Shown piece by piece: positions 1 to 11,066 of a stretch of 60,604 nucleotides of DNA (position 1 is the stretch's first letter; every line of letters begins with the position of its first letter). Source of the DNA: Mycolicibacterium porcinum (GTDB lineage: Bacteria; Actinomycetota; Actinomycetes; Mycobacteriales; Mycobacteriaceae); assembly GCA_001942045.1 (NCBI GenBank), contig MSTD01000018.1, positions 9,171-69,774 of the forward strand, read 5' to 3'. Below the pieces are notes generated by a model. The model made no database searches, was not told the DNA's origin, and worked only from the letters and a program-made list of their open reading frames with translations. Made by a program: the position numbers and the translations under genes.

Positions 1-278
1 TATCCGGCATCGGCCAGGGCATGGGCTTCAGCCGCGGCCTGGCCGCAGTCGTCGAGCGTGCTCCGGCCCAGCGCCGGGCCGAGGTCAGCTCCACGTATTT
101 CGTCGTCGCCTATGTCGCGATCTCGCTGCCGGTGATCGGCGAGGGCCTGGCCGCTCAATCGCTGGGCCTGCGGACCGCAGGCGTGACGTTCGCGATCGCG
201 GTCGCGGTACTCGCCGCGGGCTGCCTCGCCGCCATCCTGGTCGCCGAGGCCCGGGAGAAATCCCGTATTTCTACCTAG
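1..278 (+). CDS. MFS transporter, C-terminal end (partial)
   Basis: The open frame enters from the left edge (codons in phase with position 3) and ends at a TAG at 276-278. About 91 residues are visible. They contain a conserved loop (GMGFSRGLAAVVERAPAQRR) followed by two hydrophobic membrane segments and a short charged tail, typical of the last helices of a 12-TM major facilitator permease. The substrate cannot be read from this fragment. A separate membrane acyltransferase gene starts 36 bases downstream on the same strand. Family call is fairly safe; the start and most of the protein lie outside the window. Confidence 0.75.
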   Translation, partial: SGIGQGMGFSRGLAAVVERAPAQRRAEVSSTYFVVAYVAISLPVIGEGLAAQSLGLRTAGVTFAIAVAVLAAGCLAAILVAEAREKSRIST

Positions 279-313
279 GGACTACGCAGCGGCGGGGCCT
301 TAGCGTTCTAGCC

Positions 314-1636
314 ATGACCGTTGCTGCTGACCCAGCTTCCCCGAAAGCCCCCGCGAAGGGGCTGTTCCCGTCCCCCGCCGAGGTCGAAGCCCAGACCCCC
401 GCCGATCGGGACCGGGCCATCGACGTCATCCGGATCGCCTCGCTGATCGGTGTGGTGTTCGGCCATACCGTCATGGCCACCAGCACCATCCGCGACGACG
501 TGTTCATCTGGAGCAATCTGCTCACGGAATCCACCGTCTTCCAGGCGTTGACCTGGGTGTTCCAGATCATGCCGCTGTTCTTCTTCGCCGGGGTGGCAGC
601 GTCCGTGCAGTCCTGGCGGCCCGGCTCGTCCTGGGGCGGCTGGCTGCTCAAGCGCTGCACCCGGCTGTATCGGCCGGTGTTCTACTACCTGGCCTTCTGG
701 ACCGCGGCCCTGGCGGTGTTGCGGTTCGTGCTGCCCGAGCATGTCTATGAGCCCGTCGCGGGCATCTCCATCCAGCTGCTGTGGTTCCTCGGCGCGTACG
801 TCCTGGTGCTGGCGGCGGTGCCGCTGCTGGCCCGCATCACCACGACCGCGCAGATGGCCGGCGCGATCATCGGCACGTACGCGTTCATCGCCGTGATCGA
901 CGCGATTCGGATCAACCTGGACGGCTACGCCTCGCTGGGCTACCTCAACACCGTGGTGTGGTTGATCCCCGGCGTGTTCGGAGTGGCCTACCGCCGCAAC
1001 CTGCTGTCCAGCAGCGCCGCGCTCAAGGTCGGGCTCGGGATGCTCGGCGTGAACCTGGCCCTGCTCTACTTCGGCCCCTACGAGCTGAGCCTGGTCGGCA
1101 TCGAGACCCAGCAGCTGAAGAACATGACACCGCCGTCGCTGCTACTCGCCGGTCACGCAATCATGATGTGCGCGTTCGCGATTGCCGCCGCGCCTGCCAT
1201 CAACCGGTGGGCGCAGCGGCCCCGGGTGTGGTGGCTGACGGCGATCGGTAACTCCGGGGCGATGACGCTGTACCTGTGGCACATGCCGCTGCTGCTGGGC
1301 CTGCACCTGGTGTTCGACTACCTGGGCGCAGACCGCTACGACCCGTCGTCAACAGGGTTCGTCGCCCTGTCGGTGCTGCAGTTGGCCTTGATGGCCGGGC
1401 TGGTCGCATTGGCGTTCATCGCGCTACGGCCGCTGGAGAACAACCCGCTGCCGCTGTGGGACGGCGGTGCCGTGACCCGCACCGGAATCCGCAGTGCGGC
1501 GGTGGGTCTGCTGCTCTGTGTGGCCGGTGCGGCCACCCTGACCTCGGTGGCCTGGGGTCTGAAGGATCAGGGTGTCTACTGCGTGGCGGTCATGTTGGTA
1601 GCGCTCGTCGCGGCCCGGGCGCTGGCGGACGACTGA
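314..1636 (+). CDS. Membrane acyltransferase, acyltransferase-3 family
   Basis: A 440-residue integral membrane protein. After a roughly 35-residue cytoplasmic N-terminus, the segment RDRAIDVIRIASLIGVVFGH (about residues 34-53) is the family hallmark, including the conserved His of helix 1. About ten hydrophobic segments follow, with a Trp-rich loop and LYLWHMPLLLGLHL near residue 320. Acyltransferase-3 proteins transfer acyl groups to glycans or lipids at the membrane; the acceptor here is unknown. Length fits the family. A stem-loop follows the stop and the next gene is convergent, so this is the last gene of its unit. Confidence 0.85.
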   Translation: MTVAADPASPKAPAKGLFPSPAEVEAQTPADRDRAIDVIRIASLIGVVFGHTVMATSTIRDDVFIWSNLLTESTVFQALTWVFQIMPLFFFAGVAASVQSWRPGSSWGGWLLKRCTRLYRPVFYYLAFWTAALAVLRFVLPEHVYEPVAGISIQLLWFLGAYVLVLAAVPLLARITTTAQMAGAIIGTYAFIAVIDAIRINLDGYASLGYLNTVVWLIPGVFGVAYRRNLLSSSAALKVGLGMLGVNLALLYFGPYELSLVGIETQQLKNMTPPSLLLAGHAIMMCAFAIAAAPAINRWAQRPRVWWLTAIGNSGAMTLYLWHMPLLLGLHLVFDYLGADRYDPSSTGFVALSVLQLALMAGLVALAFIALRPLENNPLPLWDGGAVTRTGIRSAAVGLLLCVAGAATLTSVAWGLKDQGVYCVAVMLVALVAARALADD

Positions 1637-1646
1637 CGCATCGAGT

Positions 1647-1692
1647 GTGCGTACAGATCGCGAATTCTCACGAAACTGCGATCTGTGCGCAC
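1647..1692. terminator. Stem-loop between convergent genes
   Basis: Arms GTGCGTACAGATCGC (1647-1661) and GCGATCTGTGCGCAC (1678-1692) pair over 15 bases with one non-Watson-Crick position, around a 16-base loop. It lies 10 bases after the acyltransferase stop and before the convergent DUF5302 stop, so it could end transcription from both sides. There is no U-tract, as is common for mycobacterial terminators. Confidence 0.6.
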
Positions 1693-1716
1693 CCTCGGCG
1701 TTTGTTGGGCCCGGGA

Positions 1717-1887
1717 CTAACCGCTCTTACGCCGGAATTCGCGTCGGTTCTCGACCGGGCCGTGGGCCCGGGGCTGATTCCGGCCGCCGTCCTTGTGCGC
1801 CGTGCCTCCCGACGACTGCGCCTTCTTGCGCTCCAGGGCCTCCCGGAATTTGCGCTTGTTGTCGTCTTCCGGTTTGTCGTCAGCCAT
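1717..1887 (-). CDS. DUF5302 small hydrophilic protein
   Basis: A 56-residue ORF with ATG at 1887 and TAG at 1717-1719. The translation begins MADDKPEDDNKRKFREALER and ends in RREFRRKSG. It is highly charged, with Lys/Arg/Asp/Glu clusters, no membrane segment, and GGTAHKDGG in the middle. This pattern (ADDK..., KRKFREAL-RK, HKDGG, EFRRKSG) is the small actinobacterial DUF5302 family as I remember it. Function is unknown; the composition suggests a disordered nucleic-acid or ribosome-associated protein, which is inference only. Confidence 0.8.
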   Translation of the reverse strand: MADDKPEDDNKRKFREALERKKAQSSGGTAHKDGGRNQPRAHGPVENRREFRRKSG

Positions 1888-1929
1888 ACGCGGCAGCGTA
1901 GCGCGACAGCACGGTGAACGTCATGTGGT

Positions 1930-3235
<1,306 letters not shown>

Positions 3236-3255
3236 TCGGCCGGTTCGACAACGAC

Positions 3256-4221
3256 ATGGCACTGCTCAACCGACGCCTGCTGACGGTGTGCGCCGCGATA
3301 CTCATCGCCGGGCTCACCGCCTGCACGCCGGAAACCCCCACCGAAACGAGGACCGCTCGGATCGAAGTGGTGCCCGAGGTCCTCACGCAGCCGAAGTTCA
3401 CCGTCACCCGGTTCCACTACCTGTCCGATGCGCGGGCCAGCGGCAAGTACCCCGACCAGAACTGGGCCGACCTGTATCTTCCGGGCGGCACGCACGCGTT
3501 CAATTCGATCCCACTGGTTGTGCTCATCCACGGCGGCGGTTGGCAGAGCACCATGGGCGCCGGAGTGTTCGACGGGTTGGCCCGGGAACTCACCAGCCGC
3601 GGCATGGCCGTCTACAACATCGAGTACCGGCGGGTCGGATCCGGCGGCGGGTGGCCGAGCACGTTCACCGACGTGGCTCATGCCATGGACTACGTCGCCC
3701 AGGTGAACCTGCTGTACCCGCAGCTCGCCATCGACGACGCACTCGTGGTCGGCCACAGCGCGGGGGCTCAACTGGCCGTGTGGGCCAGCACCCGGCATGA
3801 CCTGCAGGGCGACGAGGTCGGATCCAGGCCGATCTTCCGGCCGACCAGGGTGATCTCGCTGGCCGGTCCGCTCGACATGGTCTACGCCGCGAACCGCGGC
3901 GACAAGCACATCGCGGAGGTGCTCGGCGGCAGCCCCGCAGAGGTGCCGAAGCGCTACGCCTCGGTGGACCCGATCCAGAACCTCGACCCGCGAGTGCCGG
4001 TCATCGCGGTCCACGGAACCCGCGACACCGTTGTGGCACCGGCTAATTCGCAGCGTTACGTCGCAGCGCTCAAGAAGCTGGGCGGTCGGGCCGGCCTCGA
4101 GCTGTTGCCCGGCGAGAACCACACATCGATCGTGTCGACCCGCTCCCCCGGCTTCCGGAAGGTGCTGCGCCTCATCACCACCACGTCGAAGGCCCAACTC
4201 GATCAGTTGCCGGTGAAATGA
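3256..4221 (+). CDS. Lipoprotein alpha/beta hydrolase (esterase-lipase family)
   Basis: A 321-residue protein starting at the ATG at 3256, which gives a clean lipoprotein signal: MALLNRRLLT, hydrophobic core, then lipobox LTAC with lipidated Cys23. The hydrolase domain has the oxyanion motif HGGGW (about 92-96), nucleophile elbow GHSAGA with Ser168, and late Asp (GTRDTVV) and His (GENHTS) consistent with a catalytic triad. The HGGGW type belongs to the hormone-sensitive-lipase/carboxylesterase clan, so an acyl ester is the likely substrate. It probably sits on the outer face of the plasma membrane. It starts 20 bases after the methyltransferase stop, so co-transcription is likely. Confidence 0.85.
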   Translation: MALLNRRLLTVCAAILIAGLTACTPETPTETRTARIEVVPEVLTQPKFTVTRFHYLSDARASGKYPDQNWADLYLPGGTHAFNSIPLVVLIHGGGWQSTMGAGVFDGLARELTSRGMAVYNIEYRRVGSGGGWPSTFTDVAHAMDYVAQVNLLYPQLAIDDALVVGHSAGAQLAVWASTRHDLQGDEVGSRPIFRPTRVISLAGPLDMVYAANRGDKHIAEVLGGSPAEVPKRYASVDPIQNLDPRVPVIAVHGTRDTVVAPANSQRYVAALKKLGGRAGLELLPGENHTSIVSTRSPGFRKVLRLITTTSKAQLDQLPVK

Positions 4222-4237
4222 GTTTTAGGCTGGTGCC

Positions 4238-4753
4238 GTGACCCGGTACATCGCGTTTCTGCGTGGCGTCAACGTCGGAGGCGTCAACCTCAAGATGGCC
4301 GAGGTGGCGAAGGCTATGGAGGCAGCCGGGTTCACCGCGGTCCGGACCATCCTGGCCAGTGGAAATGTCTTGCTGGACAGCACTTCCGGTGCCGCCAAGG
4401 TCCGCACGACGGCCGAACGCGCACTGCGCGACGCCTTCGGCTACGAGGCGTGGGTGCTGGTGTACGACCTGCCCACACTGCAGAAGATCTCGGAGGCCTA
4501 CCCGTTCGAGCGGGAGGTACCCGACCACCACTCCTATGTCACGTTCGTCAGCGACGCCGCATTGCTCGACGAACTGGCGGCGCTGTCGCCGGGCCACGGC
4601 GAGAAGGTGCAGCGCGGAGACGGGGTGCTCTACTGGCAGGTGGCCCGGGCCTCGACGCTTGACAGCACCATCGGCAAGACCATGGGCAAGAAGCGCTACA
4701 AATCCTCGACCACGACACGGAACCTACGCACCCTGGACAAGGTGTTGCGCTGA
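4238..4753 (+). CDS. DUF1697 family protein
   Basis: A 171-residue protein opening with YIAFLRGVNVGGVNLKMAEV, the signature of DUF1697, followed by ILASGNVLLDS near 40 and, at the C-terminus, KTMGKKRYKSSTTTRNLRTL, also conserved in the family. No enzymatic role is established. It begins 16 bases after the lipoprotein gene and ends 4 bases before the convergent isomerase-like gene. Confidence 0.9.
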   Translation: MTRYIAFLRGVNVGGVNLKMAEVAKAMEAAGFTAVRTILASGNVLLDSTSGAAKVRTTAERALRDAFGYEAWVLVYDLPTLQKISEAYPFEREVPDHHSYVTFVSDAALLDELAALSPGHGEKVQRGDGVLYWQVARASTLDSTIGKTMGKKRYKSSTTTRNLRTLDKVLR

Positions 4754-4757
4754 CGCG

Positions 4758-5543
4758 TCACCTGCCCGCTGTCCGCAGCCACCCCAATCCTGCACTGGTG
4801 CCCGCGGCCGGGTGGTACTCACAACCCACCCAGCCGCCGAAGCCGGTGTCGTCGATGACGCCGAACAGATAGCCGATCGCCAGTTCTCCGCTGTCGGGTT
4901 CGTGCCGGTCGGGCACACCCGCAATCTGCAGATGCCCGACGCGACCAGTCGGAATGTCCGACCGCAGCCGGACCGTCACGTCGCCCTCGGTGATCTGACA
5001 GTGGTAAAGGTCCAGTTGCACCTTGAGATTCGGCGCCCCGATCTCGTCCACGATCCGGTGCGCATCGTCCTGCAGGCTCAGCAGATAGCCGGGCATGTCG
5101 CGCTGGTTGATCGGTTCGATCAACACGTCGACGCCACGGCCCACCGCCTGCTCGGCCGCCCAGGTGAGGTTGCTCCGGTACACCGTCAACCGGTCGCTTC
5201 GATCGGCGCCGGCCGGAACCAGCCCGGCCATCACGTGCACCCGTGGGCAATCCAGGGTCCCGGCATAGTCCAGTGCCCGCCGGAATCCGTCGCGGAACTC
5301 GGCCTCGCGGCCGGGCAGCGCGGCGACGCCCCGTTCCCCGGACTCGAAATCACCGGGCGGCGCATTGAACAACACCTGCCGCAGACCGTTGGCGTCGAGC
5401 AGTCCACGAAGTCGCTCAGCCGGGTAGGCGTACGGGAACAGGTACTCCACCGCCGTGAACCCGTCGGCCGCCGCGGCGGCGAACCGGTCGGGAAACGCGT
5501 GCTCGACGTACATCATGGAGAGGTTGGCCGCGAAGCGTGGCAC
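4758..5543 (-). CDS. Hydroxypyruvate isomerase-like TIM-barrel protein
   Basis: A 261-residue protein of the xylose-isomerase-like TIM-barrel superfamily. The N-terminus [64 protein letters not shown] and [19 protein letters not shown] segments (here [15 protein letters not shown]) match hydroxypyruvate isomerase (Hyi), with Glu residues of IEPINQR and the later CEYHP as likely metal or catalytic ligands. Hyi interconverts hydroxypyruvate and tartronate semialdehyde; homologues act on other small sugars too. The GTG at 5543 is chosen because AAGGAG lies six bases before it; an in-frame ATG at 5588 exists upstream. Confidence 0.8.
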   Translation of the reverse strand: MPRFAANLSMMYVEHAFPDRFAAAAADGFTAVEYLFPYAYPAERLRGLLDANGLRQVLFNAPPGDFESGERGVAALPGREAEFRDGFRRALDYAGTLDCPRVHVMAGLVPAGADRSDRLTVYRSNLTWAAEQAVGRGVDVLIEPINQRDMPGYLLSLQDDAHRIVDEIGAPNLKVQLDLYHCQITEGDVTVRLRSDIPTGRVGHLQIAGVPDRHEPDSGELAIGYLFGVIDDTGFGGWVGCEYHPAAGTSAGLGWLRTAGR

Positions 5544-5624
5544 GGCAGGCTCCTTCCCGATCGGATCATCAGCGGTTTTCGACGCCATGCCATCATGCGC
5601 CCCGGCTTCGGTACATTCGTGCCA

Positions 5625-6458
5625 ATGACGGGTGGCTCAGGCAAGGTGAGCGGCAACGCACTCACCGGCGTTTCCGAGACCGCACTGCTGACCCTGCAGG
5701 TGCGCGCACACGAGGCGCGCCGACCGGACGGCCTCATCGATGATCCGATGGCGGTGCAACTGGTCGACTCGATCGATTTCGACTTCGCCAAGTTCGGTTA
5801 CACCCGCCGCCAGGACATGGCCCTGCGCGCGCTGCTGTTCGACCGGATGACGGGCGAGTACCTGCGCGATCATCCGAAGGCCACCGTGGTGGCGCTGGCC
5901 GAGGGACTGCAGACCAGCTTCTACCGGCTGGACGCCGCCGGACTGGGGCATGAGTTCCGCTGGCTGTCAGTCGATCTGGAGCCGATGATCGAGCTCCGTA
6001 ACAAGCTGCTGCCAAAGCCCGACCGGGTCACCCAGTGCGCGCAGTCGGCGCTGGACTTCAGCTGGATGGACCAGGTCGACGCCTGCGACGGCGTCTTCAT
6101 CACGGCCGAGGGCCTGCTGATGTATCTGCAGCCCGAGGAGGCCATGTCGCTGATCCGCGCCTGCGCGCAACGCTTTCCGGGTGGGCAGATGTTGTTCGAC
6201 CTGCCGTCGGCGTTTTTGGCGTTCCTGACCCGCAAGGGGATGCCGACATCGATGCGCTATCGGGTGCCGCCCATGCCGTTCAGCCTGTCCCCCACGGAGC
6301 TGGCCGACTTGGTCAACACCGTCCCCGGGGTCCGATCCGTGCGCGACCTACCGATCCCGGCGGGCCGCGGCAGGATCATCAACGCCCTCCTGCGGGCGCA
6401 GCACCTGCCGCTCTTGGCCCCGATCCGCCCGGTGGTCGGGCTGCTGGAGTTCGGCTAG
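5625..6458 (+). CDS. SAM-dependent methyltransferase, LCM/TcmP-like (second copy)
   Basis: A 277-residue paralogue of the gene at 2405. Shared blocks are [89 protein letters not shown] and [12 protein letters not shown]. Overall similarity to the first copy is high through the whole length, suggesting duplication with hydrolase, DUF1697 and isomerase-like genes now in between. The ATG at 5625 aligns with the other copy; an in-frame ATG at 5595 would add ten unmatched residues. Divergent from the isomerase-like gene. Acceptor unknown. Confidence 0.85.
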   Translation: MTGGSGKVSGNALTGVSETALLTLQVRAHEARRPDGLIDDPMAVQLVDSIDFDFAKFGYTRRQDMALRALLFDRMTGEYLRDHPKATVVALAEGLQTSFYRLDAAGLGHEFRWLSVDLEPMIELRNKLLPKPDRVTQCAQSALDFSWMDQVDACDGVFITAEGLLMYLQPEEAMSLIRACAQRFPGGQMLFDLPSAFLAFLTRKGMPTSMRYRVPPMPFSLSPTELADLVNTVPGVRSVRDLPIPAGRGRIINALLRAQHLPLLAPIRPVVGLLEFG

Positions 6459-6465
6459 CCCCGGA

Positions 6466-7959
6466 TCAGGCTGTCGCTCCGACCATCTCCACCCGGGCCG
6501 CTTCGAACCGCAGCGCAGAATCCTCCACCGGACCGTTGCGTAGCGTCTCGGCGTCGAGTGTGTAGTTCATCGTCATCTGCCACGGTCCGTCGACACCCTG
6601 CCGGGGAATCTCGTCGAGCGAACGCTGCACATACCCGGCACCGAAATCCAGCAGCGGGCGGGTCTGACCACCGCCGAACTCCGGTCGTACGGTGTCAAAA
6701 CCGTTGTCGTCCATGTGCTTCAGCAGTCGGCAGAAATGCTCGCAGAGCAGTCCGACCTTCAGCGTCCACGACGAGTTGGTGTAGCCGAACGCGAACGCGA
6801 AGTTCGGCACGCCCGAAAGCATGATGCCCTTGTACGCCACGGTGTCGGAGAGATCTACCGGTTGGCCGTCGACGGTCAGTGTCATCCCGCCGAACAGCTG
6901 GATGTTCAGACCTGTTGCGGTGACGATGATGTCGGCGTCGAGCTCGCGGCCCGACTCCAGCAGGATGCCGCGCTCGGTGAACGTCGCGATGCGGTCGGTG
7001 ACCACCGAGGCGCTGCCGTTGCTGATCGCCTTGAACAGATCGCCGTCGGGCACGGCGCACAGCCGCTGGTCCCACGGGTTGTAGCGGGGCGCGAAGTGCT
7101 CGTCGACGGGATAGCCCTTGGGCAACTGGGCGGCGTTGACCTTCCGGATCAGCCGTCGGGCCGCGGTCGGGTACTTCTGGCACAGCGTGTAGACGGCGCG
7201 CTGCTTGATGATGTTCTTGCGCCGGGCCAACGCGTAGCCGCGACGATCGCCGAAGAGTCGCTTGGCGGTGTTGGCGAAGCCGTCCTTGGCCGGGACGGGA
7301 AGCACATAGGTGGGCGAGCGCTGCAGCATGGTGACGTGACCGGCCGTCGGCGCCATCGACGGCACCAGGGTGACGGCGGTGGCGCCACTGCCGATCACCA
7401 CGACCTTCTTGCCCGTGTAGTCGAGGTCCTCGGGCCAGTGTTGAGGGTGCACGACCTGACCGGTGAACCGTTCCTGCCCGTCGAAATTCGGGGTGTAGCC
7501 CTGGTCGTAGCGGTAGTACCCGCCGCCGCAGAACAGCCAATTGGCAGTGATCTGGATCAGCTCGGCGTCGCCGCCCTCGCCGTCCGCGCGCTCGACGTCC
7601 ACCGTCCAGCGCGCCGTCGCGGAATCCCAGGCCGCGCCGAGCACCTTGTGATGGAACCGGATGTGGCGGTCGATGCCGTTCTCCGCGATCGTCTCGTGCA
7701 GATAGGCCAGGATCTTGTCGGCCGTGGCGATGGCATGCTCGTCACGCCAGGGCTTGAACTCGTAGCCGAAGGTGTGCAGGTCGGAGTCCGACCGAATCCC
7801 GGGGTAGCGGAACAGGTCCCAGGTGCCGCCGGCGGCACCGCGGGCCTCCAGGATCGCGAAGCTGCGCCCGGGGTGTTCGCGCTGCAGGTAGTAGGCGGCA
7901 CCGATGCCGGAGATGCCGGCGCCGATGATGAGTACGTCGACGGGTTCGGTGTGGTTCAT
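6466..7959 (-). CDS. EthA/MymA-type FAD-dependent monooxygenase
   Basis: A 497-residue flavin monooxygenase. FAD Rossmann motif VLIIGAGISGIGAAYYL is at about 9-25, then GGTWDLFRYPGIRSDSDLHT, a Baeyer-Villiger-type fingerprint VHPQHWPEDLDYTGKKVVVI and a second Rossmann motif VVIGSGATAVTLVP (NADPH) near 186-199, and YNPWDQRLCAVPDGDLF. These stretches are very close to what I recall of M. tuberculosis EthA, the ethionamide activator, and to MymA. Family members oxygenate ketones or thioamides. No EthR-type TetR gene is next to it; instead a PucR regulator is divergent across 101 bases with an inverted repeat, suggesting different control. Confidence 0.9.
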   Translation of the reverse strand: MNHTEPVDVLIIGAGISGIGAAYYLQREHPGRSFAILEARGAAGGTWDLFRYPGIRSDSDLHTFGYEFKPWRDEHAIATADKILAYLHETIAENGIDRHIRFHHKVLGAAWDSATARWTVDVERADGEGGDAELIQITANWLFCGGGYYRYDQGYTPNFDGQERFTGQVVHPQHWPEDLDYTGKKVVVIGSGATAVTLVPSMAPTAGHVTMLQRSPTYVLPVPAKDGFANTAKRLFGDRRGYALARRKNIIKQRAVYTLCQKYPTAARRLIRKVNAAQLPKGYPVDEHFAPRYNPWDQRLCAVPDGDLFKAISNGSASVVTDRIATFTERGILLESGRELDADIIVTATGLNIQLFGGMTLTVDGQPVDLSDTVAYKGIMLSGVPNFAFAFGYTNSSWTLKVGLLCEHFCRLLKHMDDNGFDTVRPEFGGGQTRPLLDFGAGYVQRSLDEIPRQGVDGPWQMTMNYTLDAETLRNGPVEDSALRFEAARVEMVGATA

Positions 7960-8025
7960 GTCTCAATGGTTGCGGCAGGCCGGCCCCCACCCCAAGGTCG
8001 GAAATACCAAACATGAGCCATCTGA

Positions 8026-8042
8026 TGGTGCACTTTGCACCA
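8026..8042. promoter_or_regulatory. Inverted repeat between monooxygenase and PucR genes
   Basis: TGGTGCA (8026-8032) and TGCACCA (8036-8042) form a perfect 7-bp inverted repeat around CTT. It lies 67 bases upstream of the monooxygenase start and 18 bases before the chosen PucR start, so it is a candidate operator for autoregulation and divergent control. Its position also argues against starting the regulator at 8013. Binding is inferred from position and symmetry only. Confidence 0.5.
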
Positions 8043-8060
8043 CCGCTCTACGCTGGGGTG

Positions 8061-9287
8061 ATGGTGTGGCAGCCACCGTCCGAGCGGGTGCGGGATCTGA
8101 TCCGGCAGTGCGCACAGATCGTCCTCAACCCGCGCCAGGACTGGCTCGACGAATTCGACGCCGCGGTGCTGGCCGCCAGTCCGGCGATCGCGTCCGACCC
8201 CGAACTCGCCGCTGCGGTCGTCCGCAGCAACCACGCCAACCTGTTCTTCTGGGGCACCGCGAATGTGCGTGACCCGGGCGCGCCGGTGCCGCCGAACACC
8301 GGCCCCGAGCCGCTGAGTATCGCGCGGGAACTGGTGCGCCGTGGTGTCAACGAGTTTCCGCTCGACGCCTACCGGGTCGGTGAGGGGGTGGCGTGGCGTC
8401 GTCTCATGGAGATCGCCTTCGAGCTGACCTCCGACCCCGGCGAACTACACGAGATGCTCGACGTCTGCTCGCAGTCCATCAGTGCGTTCGTCGACGCCAC
8501 GCTGGCCGGCATCGCCGCCCAGATCGACCTCGAACGCGAGGACCTGACCCGCGGCACCCACGCCGAGCGGCGCGAGACCGTGGCGCTTCTGCTCGAGGGC
8601 GCCCCGATCCCCCGGCAGCGGGCCGAAGCGCGCCTGGGCCACGCCCTGACCGGCGCGCATACCGCCGCGGTGATCTGGAGCGAGGACCCCGGCGGCGACA
8701 TGTCCGGATTGGATCGGGCCGCCGAGGCGTTCGGCCAGGACTGTGGCGATCCGAGACCGTTGAGCGTGCTGGCCAGCACCGCCACCCGCTGGGTGTGGGC
8801 AGCCGGCAGCGCCGACACCCACGGATTGCCCGCTCTGACCCGCGCCGCCCGCGAGTTGGACGGCGTCCGCATCGCCGTCGGACCGGTCGCCGACGGCCTG
8901 GATGGCTTCCGGCGCAGCCATTTCGACGCGATCACCACCCAGCAGATGATGGCCCGGCTGCACTCCACACAACAGATCGCACAGTTCGCCGACGTCGAAC
9001 TGGTCGCCCTCATCACCGCCGAACCCGATCGCGCCGCCGAATTCGTCAGCCACGCCCTCGGCGCGTTCGAGACCGCCGACACCGAATTACAGGAAACAGT
9101 AAGGGTATTCGTCAACGAACAGTGCAACGCCTCGCGCGCCGCGGCACGGCTGTACCTGCATCGCAATACGCTGCTGCGGCGACTGGCCCGCGCCGACGAA
9201 CTCCTGCCCCGCCCACTTGCCGAGAACAGCGTCGCCGTCGCGGTCGCCCTGGATGTGCTGCGCTGGCGCGGCAACACGACCGGCTGA
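8061..9287 (+). CDS. PucR-family transcriptional regulator
   Basis: A 408-residue regulator. The N-terminal half carries the helical domain usual in mycobacterial PucR proteins ([20 protein letters not shown] near 105-124), the middle a GGDEF-like PucR domain, and the C-terminus the HTH_30 DNA-binding domain, with [20 protein letters not shown] and [13 protein letters not shown] as recognition elements. Start ATG at 8061 is preceded by a G-rich stretch and keeps the upstream palindrome non-coding. Genes of this type are frequently divergent from oxidoreductases and usually respond to a substrate-like ligand. It is convergent with the GntR gene, 5 bases apart. Confidence 0.85.
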   Translation: MVWQPPSERVRDLIRQCAQIVLNPRQDWLDEFDAAVLAASPAIASDPELAAAVVRSNHANLFFWGTANVRDPGAPVPPNTGPEPLSIARELVRRGVNEFPLDAYRVGEGVAWRRLMEIAFELTSDPGELHEMLDVCSQSISAFVDATLAGIAAQIDLEREDLTRGTHAERRETVALLLEGAPIPRQRAEARLGHALTGAHTAAVIWSEDPGGDMSGLDRAAEAFGQDCGDPRPLSVLASTATRWVWAAGSADTHGLPALTRAARELDGVRIAVGPVADGLDGFRRSHFDAITTQQMMARLHSTQQIAQFADVELVALITAEPDRAAEFVSHALGAFETADTELQETVRVFVNEQCNASRAAARLYLHRNTLLRRLARADELLPRPLAENSVAVAVALDVLRWRGNTTG

Positions 9288-9292
9288 GCCGG

Positions 9293-9637
9293 TCAATCAA
9301 ATGCCGCGTCCAGATAGCGCAGCGCGTCGGACTTGCCGATCCCCAGTGCGCGCGCGGCCTCGGCGAACGAGTGCGCGGCCGCGGCCATCGCGGCATCAGC
9401 CGGATCCGCCCGTGCGACGAACGTCCCGTACCGGCCGCGGGTCTCCAAGACTCCTGCCGACTCCAACTCGCGATATGCCCTGGCCACGGTATTGACCGCA
9501 AGCCCGACCTGCCCCGCCAATTCACGCACCGTCGGCAACCGGGTACCCGGAGCCAGCCGCCCCTGCCTTATTCCGTCGATAATCTGGATCCTGAGCTGAT
9601 CGAACAGCGGCTTGTCCGCGCTCGAATCAACCACCAC
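9293..9637 (-). CDS. GntR-family regulator, YtrA type (Rv1152-like)
   Basis: A small GntR regulator of about 114 residues: winged helix with [40 protein letters not shown] and [20 protein letters not shown], followed by only a short helical tail ([18 protein letters not shown]) as in the YtrA subfamily. The start is taken as GTG at 9637, preceded by GGGGGA; in-frame alternatives reach ATG-type starts up to 9700 and would overlap the divergent sirtuin. The pairing of a short GntR gene with a divergent sirtuin matches M. tuberculosis Rv1152/Rv1151c as I recall it. Ligand unknown. Confidence 0.8.
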   Translation of the reverse strand: MVVDSSADKPLFDQLRIQIIDGIRQGRLAPGTRLPTVRELAGQVGLAVNTVARAYRELESAGVLETRGRYGTFVARADPADAAMAAAAHSFAEAARALGIGKSDALRYLDAAFD

Positions 9638-9694
9638 CCAATCCCCCAACTCACCCACATGCCCAGTATCACCCAAACCGACTACGTTGGTGAT

Positions 9695-10420
9695 GTGCAA
9701 GTGACTGTCCTGTCCGGTGCCGGGATCTCAGCCGAAAGCGGTGTGCCGACGTTCCGCGACGTCGAAACGGGGCTGTGGGCGCAGGTCGACCCATATGAAA
9801 TTTCCAGCATCGAAGGCTGGCAGCGGCATCCCGAGAAGGTGTGGGCCTGGTATCTGTGGCGCCACTACATGATGGCCCACGTGCAACCCAACGACGGGCA
9901 TCGGGCCGTGGCCGCCTGGCAGGACTTCGCCGACGTGCACGTCATCACCCAGAATGTCGACAATCTGCACGAGCGTGCCGGCAGCACCAACGTCTACCAC
10001 CTGCACGGCAACTTGTTCGAGTTCCGTTGCGACGCTTGCGGTTCGAGGTTCGAGGGCGATCTTCCCGAAATGCCGGAGCCGGTCGAGACCATCGAGCCCC
10101 CGGTCTGCCCGTGCGGCGGCCTGATCCGGCCGAGTGTCGTGTGGTTCGGCGAGCCGTTGCCCGACGACGCCTGGCAACGGTCGGTCCAGGCGGTCGGCAA
10201 TGCCGACGTGGTGATCGTGGTGGGCACCAGCTCAGTGGTCTATCCCGCGGCCGGCCTGGCCGAAGCCGCCGTCGCCGCGGGCACCGTGGTGGTCGAGGTC
10301 AACCCGGAGCGCACCCCGCTGTCCGACAGCGCCACGATCTCACTGCGCGAGACCGCCGCCGGTTCCCTGCCGAACCTGCTGCAGCGATTGCCCACCCTGC
10401 TGGGGTCTAAGCAGGCCTGA
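9695..10420 (+). CDS. cobB: NAD-dependent protein deacylase (sirtuin)
   Basis: A 241-residue class III sirtuin. NAD-binding [15 protein letters not shown] at about 8-22, the [11 protein letters not shown] motif with catalytic His in HLHGNLFEF, a zinc site built from two Cys pairs (RCDACG and VCPCGG), WFGEPLP, and [14 protein letters not shown]. It removes acyl groups from lysines using NAD; bacterial targets include acetyl-CoA synthetases. The sequence follows Rv1151c closely. GTG at 9695 is chosen because family proteins start right before VTVLSGAG; an ATG at 9659 would add 12 residues. The 3' end overlaps the convergent methyltransferase by 14 bases. Confidence 0.9.
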   Translation: MQVTVLSGAGISAESGVPTFRDVETGLWAQVDPYEISSIEGWQRHPEKVWAWYLWRHYMMAHVQPNDGHRAVAAWQDFADVHVITQNVDNLHERAGSTNVYHLHGNLFEFRCDACGSRFEGDLPEMPEPVETIEPPVCPCGGLIRPSVVWFGEPLPDDAWQRSVQAVGNADVVIVVGTSSVVYPAAGLAEAAVAAGTVVVEVNPERTPLSDSATISLRETAAGSLPNLLQRLPTLLGSKQA

Positions 10421-11066
10421 CCGCACGGCCGATGGCGAACTCCGTCACCGGCAGCGGCACCCAGGCCGGCATGGCCAGTTCACGGTGGGCAGCGGCGACC
10501 TGAAACCCGCTGCCGGCGATGGTCTGCTCGGTGTGCCGGTGGGTGTGGCAGTTTCCGAACAACCGCGGCCACACCGTGGCGTCGGCCACGCGCTGCATCC
10601 CGGCCCGCCAACCACTGCCCGCGACATGCTCCAGGTACCGCAGCTCACCGCCCGGCCGCAGTAGCGAAAATAGTTGCTGTAGAACAGCATCCGGTTGTTC
10701 GATGGAGCACAGCACCAACGAGCAGACCACCGCGTCGAACGGTTCGGCACTGCTGAACTGCTCGGCGGTGTCGCTGGTGACGGTCACCCGCACCGGCGCC
10801 TTGGCCGCCGCGGCGCGGGCCACCTCGGCAAGGTGACGTTCGGGCTCGATGGCGACCACCTCGGTCACCGTCGCCGGATAGAAGGCAAAGTTGGTCCCGG
10901 TGCCCGCACCGATCTCCAGGACACGGCCGCTGAGCCCGGCGAGGTTCTCGCCGCGCAGCCGCCGCAGCGCCTTGGGCTCCGCACTCGACAACGTCTTCCA
11001 TATCCGGGCGAAGAACGGATTGTCCACCCGGGCGGAGAACGGAATGTCTGGGGTCTTGTCAGTCAC
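10407..11066 (-). CDS. Class I SAM methyltransferase (Rv1147-like)
   Basis: A 219-residue methyltransferase with motif [17 protein letters not shown] at about 49-64, acidic motif [12 protein letters not shown], and [20 protein letters not shown] plus [13 protein letters not shown] as motifs III/IV, followed by a C-terminal cap ([17 protein letters not shown]). This resembles the small-molecule METTL7/UbiE-like group. It starts at a GTG that shares GTGA with the TGA of the tetR gene upstream, so it is translationally coupled in an mmpL-tetR-methyltransferase operon. It may modify a lipid or metabolite moved by the transporter; substrate not readable. Confidence 0.85.
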   Translation of the reverse strand: MTDKTPDIPFSARVDNPFFARIWKTLSSAEPKALRRLRGENLAGLSGRVLEIGAGTGTNFAFYPATVTEVVAIEPERHLAEVARAAAAKAPVRVTVTSDTAEQFSSAEPFDAVVCSLVLCSIEQPDAVLQQLFSLLRPGGELRYLEHVAGSGWRAGMQRVADATVWPRLFGNCHTHRHTEQTIAGSGFQVAAAHRELAMPAWVPLPVTEFAIGRAVRPA

